Assembly: GCA_036877525.1 (NCBI GenBank)
Contig: JAZGTH010000071.1
Location: forward strand, 1,676,001 to 1,740,000
DNA length: 64,000 nt
Origin: Chromobotia macracanthus
Lineage: Eukaryota > Chordata > Actinopteri > Cypriniformes > Botiidae
Direction: 5' to 3'
Below are positions 11,519 to 22,056 of the stretch, piece after piece. Within the stretch, counting starts at the first letter, position 1; each line of letters opens with the position of its first letter. The notes beneath the pieces were generated by a model, which was not told where the DNA came from, ran no database searches, and saw only the letters and a program-made list of their open reading frames with translations. Position numbers and translations under genes: made by a program.

Positions 11519-13327
11519 TTAATTCCCGACCCGTTTGCCACTACAATAGAAAACAATCACATAAGAAAAGTTAATTCTGTCTCAATTAAACCCGTTAATT
11601 GGTACTAGACACGCACACTTTTTAGGTCTGTGTGGTTTTGTCTAATAATCAGTGTATTCAGATGATGGATGTTACCTTGATCCTGAAGTTTTTGAGTTCA
11701 TCACCCATTGTAAATATTCTTTAGCAGCGATGCTGTCCAGCACCTTGTTGACGTCACTGGTGAAACTTCCGTCTACGTGCCTCCTGCGCGGCACGTCTGC
11801 GCCTGCGCGGCCTGCAACGCTGAGCAGACATGAGCGCAAAATGACTTTCATAAACGTTTGCATCACTATATTATGGGCTGCAGTTCAGAGTTAGGTTGTG
11901 CAGACAGGGTGGCGTGATTTCACAGCAGAAAACTGGTTAGAGATGGTTGGTTAATGTTTAATTAGACGACCGATTGCTCGGTAAGACAATCCTGTTAACA
12001 GTTTTAGCCCCACCCCTAACCCCAATGCGTAATTTGATTGGTTGATAGGAATTTGCTGAACACATCCTATTGGATAAAATTGCCGTGGTTATTAGGTTAG
12101 TTAAGATGCATGGGTATATAAGTACCCAGAAGATTTTGGTGTTTGATTAGTATGGCAGAAAGATAACCAGAACTACACCGGCCAGTTTCAGCAGTATTTA
12201 TTTGCATTAGCTCTTAGTAGTGATGTTGGACAGGGTGCGTTAGAAATCAGATGGAGAAGCAAGCAAGCGATCAGATATTTTTCTCTCTCACACACTCGCT
12301 CTTTCTTTATTTGCATCTCTCTCACAATCTATAAGCCACTGAAGGTGTCTAAGCAGTGAACCCTACTGTTGTTTGGGCTGTCCAGATTTCAGCCAGGCCA
12401 CAAAGTTTTGGGCCGCCTGGTCCTGCAGGTACGAGCTGATGTCGCTGGTGTACGTGCCTTCAGCATGACGCCTGGCTGGATCACTAGAGAAAAACAAGAG
12501 ATCGTGTGAATAATTATAGATTAAATGTTTGAACTGGAATCAGTTTGGTACAAATGTGAACAGAATTGATAATGGAAGTGGATTGTGTGCCTGGGTGGGG
12601 AAGGGGTTGGTCTATGTGAAGTAAGAGTTGGATTTGGATTAGACCTTTATTTTAAATATATATTTTATGTATAAATGAAAGAAAATTAATACAATAAAAT
12701 CATTCATAATATGACACGGTAAAAGTTTTAAGTTTTCTTTCATGTCAGCACTTTGAAATTTTTATTTACTTTTATTTATTTTATCTAAATGTTTTTGTTA
12801 TATTTACTGATATTCTTGCGCACCAAATGTTTAGCATGACATTATATTTTGTAACTGTAACTGTTTGTACCCGTTTCTCTTGGAGTTCATGAGCCACTGG
12901 ACGAAGTCCTGCGCTCTTCTGGTCTCCAGGTATTTGCTGTAGTCATTGGAGAACGTCCCTTCTGAATGCCTCTTTACTGTCGTGAAGTCCTGACCTCTCG
13001 GCAGAAGATTTTCTACAGTCTCTGTGCTACAGGTGCAGAATCATCAAATGTTGCGTTATAAATGTTGTAACTTTCACAATGTTTAAGCAACGTTATTATC
13101 TTCAAATAATTAGTTAACACCAAATTAAACGCTTTGTGTATTATTTAAAAAAAGGACACTTATAAGTGCACTTATCAGGAATAAACGTATTTTTAAGCCA
13201 TTTCATCAGATTATGTTTCTAGGCTGTTTTTCTCTTACCTTGTGTTGTCGTTTTGTAATGGGACACAAATGCTGCTTTGAATGAAGAGGAGAAAAAACAG
13301 ACCAGCAAGAACTTGGACGTCTTTCAT
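11519..13327 (-). CDS. gcga: Proglucagon (glucagon, GLP-1, GLP-2), alternatively spliced
   Basis: Secreted precursor of islet glucagon and gut incretins. Coding exons: 13239-13327 (signal peptide, start MKDVQVLAGLFFLLF), 12871-13026 (glucagon, beginning HSEGTFSNDYSKYLET and flanked by KR sites), 12363-12483 (GLP-1, beginning HAEGTYTSDISSYLQDQ), 11676-11819 (GLP-2, beginning HVDGSFTSDVNKVLDS after PRRR) and 11519-11540 (tail GKRVGN). If the GLP-1 exon is read through, TAG at 12363-12365 ends a 121-aa glucagon/GLP-1 precursor. If the GTAGGG donor at 12366 is used (exon ends 12367), the joined frame gives 175 aa including GLP-2. Such splicing is established for fish proglucagon; the GLP-2 acceptor used here (after 11820) was chosen because it keeps the frame. 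Presence of GLP-2 favours gcga over gcgb. dpp4, which cleaves GLP-1, is the next gene. Confidence 0.95.
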
Positions 13328-13620
13328 TTTGTTATCTGTAGAGTTTACACACACACGTCCTGTAAGAAATCATACAGAAATATCATATCCGAAAGACATA
13401 TAGAGCATCAGAAGACCAACCAAACATCTACAAGGGTTTGTGTTCTACCACATCTTTCTAAGAGAACACAAAACCAGCTTAACTGTTTAAAATCCTTCAT
13501 TAAGATCTTACCAATGGAAGGACAGATGGATACTGGATGGAGATGAGCGTGTTTTTGTTCCGCAGATGTTCTCCTCGTTCTTCTGCTGCTGGATTCGTAG
13601 CTTCTGCTCAAACTTCTGGG

Positions 13621-13628
13621 TTTATATA
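13621..13628 (-). promoter_or_regulatory. gcga: TATA box of gcga
   Basis: TATATAAA on the minus strand, roughly 30 bp upstream of the inferred transcription start. The first exon is non-coding and ends with a GTAAGAT donor after 13512, upstream of the coding exon that starts at 13327. A strong TATA box fits a tissue-restricted hormone gene. Confidence 0.75.
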
Positions 13629-14889
13629 GCTGGACCAGGTGGGCTGGCCTGGTTTGGAAGCGCACACACACACACACATTCTGCTCATTCATTAGTGTCA
13701 CTCCATTACCTGCCCTGGATAAAACTCATCTGATGTTTGTTTAAAGAGAGACGTGCCAAAGTACTGACAGATAAGAGCTGTCCTAAAGGTGTGAAAAAAC
13801 AGCATGGATGCTTTGCAAATAAATGAAGGAAAAAATCAAGTGTGAAGAGCTGCTGTAGATGCTGTAGTTTTTCTTTCCCAGAATGCTTTGCACACATAGT
13901 CTTTCAGATGTGATTGTTCCAACTGGTTTGGATGCAATGTAAATATGTATCTGATAATTTGTGTATGTGACAATCTGAACAAAAGTGTCAGGTTTTCTAA
14001 ACATTCATTATTCCCAGAATGCAATTTTAGGCACTAGCTTATTAAAAAATGTATTAAATTTCAGTTCAGCTCAATTTCAATATTCAGTTTGTCATTTTAC
14101 ACAGAATGAAATGGGAAAGTTTCGCTGTCACAGATTTTGGAACAGGTAGGTTATTATATTGAGAGAACATTATTTGTTCTCTCAGATTTATGTAGCTGTA
14201 TTTTTTATGTGCTGTTGTAATGTGGTGTGGTGAGGGTGTGAATAAGCCACAATGAAATAAGAATATTGCTGCAGTTTATTAGCAATTAAAATATCTCTGA
14301 TATGTGTCAATGCCTTATGCATGAAAAATGAAGGCAAAATAAATATTGTCATTTAAAAATTCACATAACATGCTCACATACTAAATACTTGATCTTAAAA
14401 AATATTTTCATGTGTGTTTCACATAAAATTAACTGACACAGAATATACACAATATTGCTCTCGTTGAACCTCAGTTACAAAAGCAAAACAGATAACTTTA
14501 TCATTTAATAAAAAATGAAGCTGGATCACCGTGTTTTGTGTATGTCCAGTAATTTCCAGTAATTTGTTGTATAAAGCCTTTACAATTTGACATTTCACAG
14601 CAAAGTGTCTTATTGCTATTTGAAACTGTATTAAATGTGTGGTTTTTGGTTTATATTTGTTACTTGTGCAGATTCATGACTGTTCAGAATGTACATCTGA
14701 AATTTCCTAAACTCATACAAGCATTAATAATGTGTTTATTATTACATCACGGTACAGTAGCTGGAGAGATTCTAGCGCTTTCAAGTGCTCATTGGCGATC
14801 GTGTGTGCATGAGGCGGTCTGGAAGTAACGTTGATTCAGCGCTGAAGGTTCTGCGTGGTTCCTCTGTCCGGTGGAAAGATTTCGTAACT
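13629..14889. other. Intergenic: gcga 5' flank and dpp4 3' flank
   Basis: No exon recognised. Islet and L-cell control elements of gcga would be expected near 13629-13900 but were not identified by motif. 14735-14740 carries a minus-strand AATAAA about 150 bp past the dpp4 stop, a good candidate for its polyadenylation signal. The interval is otherwise AT-rich. Confidence 0.5.
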
Positions 14890-17800
14890 TCAGGCGAAGC
14901 ATTTTTTCAGAAAATGAGTCATGTGCGTGTAGACGTGCTGATTGGCTGATCCTCCGAGCCCGTGATCTTCATCAGTGTACCACTAAACAGAAGAAGAAGA
15001 GAGAATATATGCTATATATATATATGCTAACTATATGTAAATTAGTTATTTATAGTTACAGTTTTTATACACGTTGTATCTGCTTTTGGCAAGTGAATTT
15101 TACCCAATTGCAAGGTGTTTAAGGTATACATTTGATCAATATTTGTGTTCCCTGGGATTCGAACCCATGGCCCTGGTGTTGCTAGCATCATGCTCTTTTA
15201 GTTAGGCTACTTGAATGGCTGTCTTACCATTGCTTCAAAATCCACTTGCTCATTCACTAGAGCTTTCGAGATCTGAGCTGCTTGTTGGAAATGAACGTTG
15301 TCTAAAAAACAAGATGTGTTTTCACTGTAACATCAAGTTGTTTAGTAATTTAGCTCATATTTACAAGCTTTATACATGCAAATTTGAAAAGGGTTATGAG
15401 CCTGTGGAGCTGCAGGGTGAGAGAGAGGTTATATCTTACCGTCAGCAGTACCGTGCACCAGGAGGTACTGAACAGATTTGAAGTTCTTGGCTCTTCCCGT
15501 CACTGTAGATTCCTGCAAGAATCATCCCACAAAACATCCCATAATCCCTCAATGACATGAGTTTGGGCTTTCCTCTGGTGAGTTATTTTACAGCTGACTC
15601 ACATGCTCCTCTGTGATGTCATTTTGGAAAATAACACACTTCTTATCGGACAGGAAGAGACTGTTTTGGAATTGGTTCCGTTTTTGTCAACTTACGTCAT
15701 AAGAGGCCTGATTCTCTGCTGGCGTTCGCATGTATCTCTCAGTGTAAATAGAGTCTGCGGGAAATCAAATTAAAAAAAGGTTAAAACAAATCTGATGTTG
15801 CACCACTCTCTCAATCGTATTTAAGTCTCAAATCATACATTTCTACAGTTACTTACCGTAATACTCCCATTTGGACACTGGAGCGACAGCCATGCCACAT
15901 TTAAAAACATCACTTCCTGCTCCCAAAACCATCGATGTGACGTAGCCACCATAAGACTGGATCAGAATCAAATCATTACACACTCAGTGGCCCCAAAATA
16001 CTTTCTAGGGTCATAATATTAGAACTAGAAGTATTAGAAGTAGAAATATTAGAAGTATAATTTCTGATAAAAACATACCCAGCCCCAGATGGCAACTCGC
16101 TCTTTATCTATAAAACCCATATTGATCAATTCTCTAAAAAAACAAGATTAGTATCAAATCAATACAAGAATTTTTATAATTATTATATAACATAATATAT
16201 ATAATATATAATATAATATTGTCGGCATGTGGTCTACTGTATGATTATACTGTCATATACTCATTTATGTTTATTTTAACTTGCCACAATTTTTAACTCT
16301 TTATTTGATTGTTAAATGATTCTCAGTGCAAGTAACCTTACTGGCATAAAAACATTTACTACCGCACACAAAAACGTGTGTTTTTACCTTGCAGCAGTAA
16401 TCTGATCTTCTACTTCGTAAGTACCAAGTTGTTTATAGATGGAGTGCATGATTTTGTCTCCTTGGTAACCACTTCCTCGTCCATCAAAGCTGGCCACGAT
16501 CACATTCTCAGTGCTGGCCCAGTATGTAGACCATCCCACCCGGAACCTCAGATCTGACTTCTGACTGCAGGGGCCCGCATACCTACAGGGCATCAGAGAA
16601 AGATGGAGTCAATAAACCCAGATATGATAAAAGTATTTTGTTTAATACAAATCTTTTTTTAAACTAATCAAATAAAAATATGTAGCTAGCTTACACGTCA
16701 ATAAGCAGAGGATATTTTTTGGATTTGTCAAATTTGGGAGGCAATATCATTTGGTACCAGAGGTCTGCGCGAAGAAATAAAAAGAAAGATTAGGGTTGGA
16801 CTTGCTGTGGAATGAAATGATGAAAACATATCATCTGTTGTGTGCGGTGGCGGTTTGCTGCCTCACCAAAACCTCCAATCTTCAATGTGCCGTGTGTAAC
16901 TGATGGCATGGCAATCTCTCGCAAAACAACGTCCAAATCTTTGTTGTCTTCAAGAACTCTCACCTCTAAATAAAGGCGATTCATTCATTAATCCAGTGTC
17001 AGCAATAAAAATGATTACAGATTCACAAAATGTATAAGCTGCTAATTATTGTCATTTTATGACTGATAGCCAATCAATGACTTGTATTATAAATCTATGT
17101 TATTTAGTAAAAGTAGTATTAAATTTATACTGAAAACTAGAAATTCTCAATTTTTATTTGAAAGTTTTTTACATTTACATTTATGCATTTGGCAGACACT
17201 TTTATCCAAAGCGACTTACAGTGCATTGAAGTTATACATTTTCTTAGTACATGTACTCCCTGGGAATCAAACCCACAATCTCTTGCGCTGCTAACGCAAT
17301 GCTCTACCACTGAGCTACAGGAGAACCTGTAGCTTTTTAACTTACTCTAATATGGGCTCTTAAAGGGACAGTGCTTCAGGAACTGGTGCTCTCAATAAAA
17401 TCTTAATAATGCATCGCTATTGCTTTAAATGATAATTAATGTCAGTACCTGATTCATATTTACTGTTTCTGAGAGTGTACAGAGGAAGTCCAGGCCCTAC
17501 AGAAACAGAAAAAACATGACAACAACATTTAATGAACAGCGTGTGCTTTAACGTACTTTGCAATGAATACGCATGTAAATATGAACATGTATATGCTTAC
17601 CAGAGCAGTCCATACGATAGTAAGTCCCTTCAGGACTGAACAGGGCAGAATTATATTTACACCTGCCCTCGTTCAGAGAACATGTCAGGCAAACAGGACT
17701 GGAGTGAGAGGCATCGTGTATGGTCATTCTGCAGAGCGGCGGAGTTTAAAATATATAAATGTTACCTCATTAAACGTTACATCGCAATTGGCTGATTTAT

Positions 17801-20800
17801 GAGAGTGAGACATACTTGTAAGCATTTCTTTGTCCTGGATGGCCGTTGTGTTCATTACTGACAAAATATCTGTTATAAATGAGAAAGACGAGTGAGGTAA
17901 AAAAACGAGATGGAATTCCACGAATGTCCGAAATTCTGGGGAAAACTTAAAAACTTACACAGCATCTTTTGTGACTTTAAGTATACTAATGACCTCCCAC
18001 TTGCCTCTGGTCAGAAACATTATGGTTTTCTAGGAAATAATAGTGAACATCACAAACACAAAGTAAATCACAAAGTAAATTCACGCAAATGTAGATATTT
18101 CATTATTGGCCTTTTGAATCGTTTTATTAGCTGAATGTAAAATAAAACGTAATTAAGTGTAACATTTTCAGCACATTTATCATAAACATTTGAAACTAGT
18201 GCAGTTTTCAACAGCTATTTATTTATGGTTTAATACAAATATTTGGCTTTCTAAATATAAACAAATCAAATTGTTAATCGTACCAATCATAATTTTTAAA
18301 ATAGGTTTCCTCAACACAGAACTGAATCTGAAATCGTTTTGTAGGTCGTAAATCAGTCCAACTCACTTCTTTCAAATAAACAAGGTGTTTGAACCCTTCT
18401 CCATCACTCAGTATGTAATAACAACTGCTGCCGTCCGGCCGGAATACAGGTTCATCCGGAGAGAACTGTGAAAACAATGCAAAATAAACTGAAAAAACAA
18501 ACGCATCATCTTCAACCATACTGAATTAAAAATAAATGAACAGTTTCTAGCAACAGAGAGCAGTTCATACCCGGCCGACCCAACCCGTGCTGCTTGTAAA
18601 CTCCTGTTTCTGTTCAAAAACACAAGATAAATTGTGTTCATCAGAAAGCATAGAATTAAACAGGCTATTTTCGGTACTGTACCTTTAAGACTTCTACACA
18701 TATGTCATCTTTGTTATGATTGGCTAACGTCTGTGTAGTTTACTGATGTTTTAAACCAGGCAGTAGATTATAGCTCAGAAAGTCAGTATTAAAAAGATTT
18801 TTAGCTGTTTTCAGCTTTATGCTGTTCATAAACGGTGACTGAACAGTTCACCTACCAGTGAACTTTCAGTCCATGTGCCATTAGTGAAGTCATATGACAA
18901 CAAAATCACATAATTCTGAGTCCTCTTCTGCCACTGTACTGCTATTCGCTCGTCCATCGCCCATGTAACCGTGCTCAGGTAATGTTCTCTATAAGAAAAC
19001 ATTTGGCTTCAGCTATAAAGACTCTTGTATACAGATCTGCAAAACTGCAAAGTTGTTTACCCGTCACCAACGTCACTGGGGACTGAAACTTCAGCGATCG
19101 CAGATGTGTTTGTATCCAGAACAAATAGCCTTACAGTCGGGTTTGGGGTTCCAGGCTGAGAATCGTACAAACAATAGCGTCAAATGGCCATCAGCCACAT
19201 TAGTGTGATATCTCTGTAAAGGATGGTGTCTTATACCTTGGGGTACGGTATGAAGACTGTTTCTGGATACTGGCCATTACCATACCACGAGTACTCGATG
19301 TCGTGGACGCCCGAGTCGTTGAACTCTGCGTATGCTACGAACCTTCCACCGGGTGACCACCACAGAGCAAAGTTTGTGGAGAACATCTCCTCTGCAGAAG
19401 AAACAAAGATCACACAGTCACAAAATTACACGTTCTGGTGGTATTTAGTACACTACTGTGCAGCTGTACTGAACTGGGTGGCTGGTACACTCTTAAATAT
19501 AAAGGTGCTAAATGAATTCTTCTCTGTGATTTCATAAAAGAACCATTTTTGATTCCCCAAAGAACCTTTCAAAGGTTTTTAACCTTTTTAACCTATCCTT
19601 TTTTATTGTCTGTAGAACCTTTTTTACTACAAGGAACTTTTGTGCATCAGAAAGGTTCTGTGGATGTTAAAGGTTCTTTATGGAACCATACAGCCCAACA
19701 AAGAACTTTTTAGGAACCTTTTTTTAAGCGTAGGTCATTGCCTATCGATTGGGAGTTTCCAGCACTTGTTAGGTGATTTCTTTCTGCCCCTAATCAGTAA
19801 ACGTCTATCTTAATATTCTGGGTTGGATTTCTCCTTCAATGGGATTTTTTACCCATTTTATTGCCCACCAGGCAATAACAGTGAGCCCAATAGCTCAGTT
19901 TAATAGCAGTGATTTCATTTTTATGGCTCTTTTTTCCACACTTCTCTGACCTTTAGAACTGAACAGGCCATTTTTGATGCACTGTACCTTTAAGATGTAT
20001 CTGTAGATGACCTTTGTTGTGATTGGCTAGCATCACTTACCCTCATACACCCAATCAGGAATGCCATTGAGGATCCGGTTGTGATCGCCATTGGTGGTGA
20101 CCTGATGCGAAGGGGAACTGGGAGTCTCTTTGACGTAGACGTTATATTTCCAGACATAAGCCTGCATGAATTGCGAATTTCTCAAATTAAACTGTGAATA
20201 ATCGTATTGTAACAGCTGTTGAAGTATTGTGAGGGTTATGTGTTATGCAAACAAAGTTTCTCACAGACACTCACCAGTTTGTGGCCCGTTGGCGACCAGG
20301 CGAGATATTGGATCTCGTGTGGGATATCTGTGTTTATAAAATCTCTGAAATACACAGCCAATTAAAGGTGAAGAAATCGTAGCAAGCTATTTGTTAGCAT
20401 AAACGTTTAGCTAGCTTTATAGAAAATAGTTTTTTGAAAATAAAACGCAGGAAACATACGCTTTGTCCAGGTCATAAATGGAGTATGATGCTGTGTAGGA
20501 ATGCCTCCAAAGCTAAATGAAACACACAAGACCAATTCTTGGTGAATAAGTACTTGTTAATGTGTTTTTATTGTGTTAATGTGATTAGTTACCTTTGTGT
20601 AGTTGCTCAGGAAACAGATGTATTTTCGATCGGCTGAAACCAAGTAATCAAAAGCGGCCACACGAGCCTGGTGAGGAAAACAATTAATAAAACTGCTAAT
20701 AAATAACTAAAAATGATAATGTAACATGTTTTCCAAAACACTCTGACAATCCCTTCTGCCATTGTTCAGAGTGCAGGTACCTCCGCCCAAACTTATGCCA

Positions 20801-22056
20801 TTGACCGAGCCAGTTGGCGGTGTGAATAAGTACATGTGTGTGTGAACAGATGATATATTTCAAAACTGAGTCTGCTTGTCTGGTCAGAATAGAGATCAAA
20901 CCGTCAAATGTTCTGATACGTGAAACATCTTACAAACGTCTGTTTGTCCAGGAATTCACTTCCGTTTCCTGTGGTTGCATTGATCAGAAATACAGAACCG
21001 CCTCCGGTCTTATGAAGATATTCATCATCTTTGAAGAAAGAAATGGGAACACATTATTCATAATGTGCTTGATTTTACTCCAAAACTGGCTGCAATATCA
21101 GAGTTTTAATATAATCTAGAAATAAACTTACTACAAGCACAATGATTTTCCATGTTTTAAGACATGGTACTATGGTAACACAAGTGCATTTTGATCGTGT
21201 ATCATAGGAGTACCATGGTATTCTATGCAGTACCTTGATGCACCATCTCAATACCATGTTATATGTGTATTGCAATCCTTCAGTATAATGGTATACATCA
21301 CATCACAGTTCTCTCATCGGCACAGCTCCTACTGTACCTGAAAGCCAGCGCAGGTTATATGACTTGCTCCTTCCTGTGTTGTTAAAGTAGTCTTCAAGTG
21401 TGAAAGTCTTCTGGGGCTGTGTTTTATCCTCTGAGAAAGAGAGACAGACAGACAGAGAGCCACAGACAGACAGACAGACAGACACTTTTTTGCATAAAGC
21501 CAGGAATATTATCCCGTACAAAGTTCAGATCCAGGCCAAGATAATGGAGCAGATAAGACCTGGAAACTGCTGAGCTTCTAAAATCAATGATGTAAGCACT
21601 TCTGTAGCCAATCAGCTGTGACATCCCATCACCTACAACATCACTTAATTGAGACAGTCATAAACCCGTGACTGACACTTTTAAAGCCTTGAATCAGCAG
21701 CTTTGATTTATTTAGCAAAAGTATAAACCAAGAAATGTTTGTGTCATGAATGTGTCCCATAAAAGCACTTACCGTTGAGGTATATGGCTGTCGGCACGGC
21801 TATTAAAACAACAACCACCACGATCCCAAACGCTGCCAGAATCCACTTCCCGATTTCCTAAACGTGTCGTAATAAAGAAACGAAATAAACTCACAGTCGC
21901 ATCAGACGCGCGTCTCAGAAACACAAGCATCGTGCCCAAATTTCACCGACCGTCTCCAAACTTTTACGCATTGGCTGTTTTCTCTCGCAGAGGTTAAACA
22001 CACACTTTAATCGGCGGTGTGTGTGTGTTTTTGCGTTGTTTTGACTTACTGACCAT
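14890..22056 (-). CDS. dpp4: Dipeptidyl peptidase 4
   Basis: Type II membrane serine protease that removes N-terminal X-Pro/X-Ala dipeptides and inactivates GLP-1. Exons: 22054-22056, 21773-21857, 21338-21430, 20934-21028, 20593-20667, 20460-20512, 20275-20344, 20041-20161, 19237-19391, 19061-19155, 18856-18988, 18571-18609, 18367-18465, 17959-18029, 17816-17869, 17601-17728, 17449-17496, 16867-16965, 16695-16764, 16388-16582, 16079-16133, 15857-15956, 15696-15754, 15440-15512, 15228-15301, 14890-14982. Sum 2235 nt, 744 aa (human 766). A signal anchor lies at residues 6-25; the substrate-anchoring WVYEEE has Glu at 198-200; Arg120 matches human Arg125. The catalytic triad is Ser613 in GWSYGG, Asp689 in HGTADDN and His721 in DEDHG. 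GW|SYGG is split by an intron, as in mammalian DPP4. YAGPCSQ and VASFDGRGSGYQGDK favour DPP4 over FAP. Exon 1 codes only for Met, with donor GTCAGT; a stronger GTAAGT four bases on would break the frame. Confidence 0.96.
15125..15215 (-). repeat. SINE fragment in dpp4 last intron
   Basis: On the minus strand it has a perfect B box, GGGTTCGAATCCC, preceded by a decayed tRNA-like 5' part. It lies between the last two dpp4 exons (14890-14982 and 15228-15301). The downstream CAGGGAACA matches the type of sequence that follows the B box in the SINE at 17165-17328. Confidence 0.6.
17165..17328 (-). mobile_element. tRNA-derived SINE in dpp4 intron
   Basis: On the minus strand it starts with a tRNA-like head: A box TAGCTCAGTGGTAGAGC, and B box GGGTTTGATTCCC at 17262-17274. 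It continues into the conserved fish SINE core AAGTCGCTTTGGATAAAAG and GTCTGCCAAATGC, ending in an A/T-rich ATGTAAATGTAAA tail. Length about 164 bp and good preservation suggest recent insertion. It lies between dpp4 exons 16867-16965 and 17449-17496. Confidence 0.8.
19488..19730 (+). mobile_element. Non-autonomous DNA transposon (AGAACC family), copy 1
   Basis: The element begins CACTCTTAAA and ends TTTTAAGCG, imperfect inverted termini, with internal repeats of AAAGAACC/GGTTCTTT. A second copy in opposite orientation is at 38792-38945. It sits in the dpp4 intron between exons 19237-19391 and 20041-20161 and has no coding capacity. Confidence 0.65.
21434..21482 (+). repeat. CAGA-type microsatellite beside dpp4 exon 3 acceptor
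   Basis: Imperfect (CAGA)n/(GA)n run whose minus-strand reading, (GTCT)n then CTCTCTTTCTCAG, is the pyrimidine tract and acceptor of the dpp4 exon at 21338-21430. Confidence 0.8.

Noticed and set aside
13408..13701. 97-codon minus ORF at the gcga 5' end
   Set aside because: It crosses the gcga TATA box, untranslated exon 1 and its intron; it does not resemble a known protein.
17165..17328. Genuine tRNA gene
   Set aside because: A and B boxes are present but the cloverleaf is degraded and the sequence continues into a SINE core and tail.
21165..21300. CCATGGTA-type short inverted repeats as a defined transposon (also near 32165-32290 and 9930-9990)
   Set aside because: Motifs such as TACCATGG recur but no consistent ends or full-length element could be traced.
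14890..22056. Fibroblast activation protein (fap) instead of dpp4
   Set aside because: YAGPCSQK, the STENVIVASFDGRGSGYQGDK-type segment, and SYGGYVTSMVLG match DPP4 better than FAP, which has a different segment around the same site.
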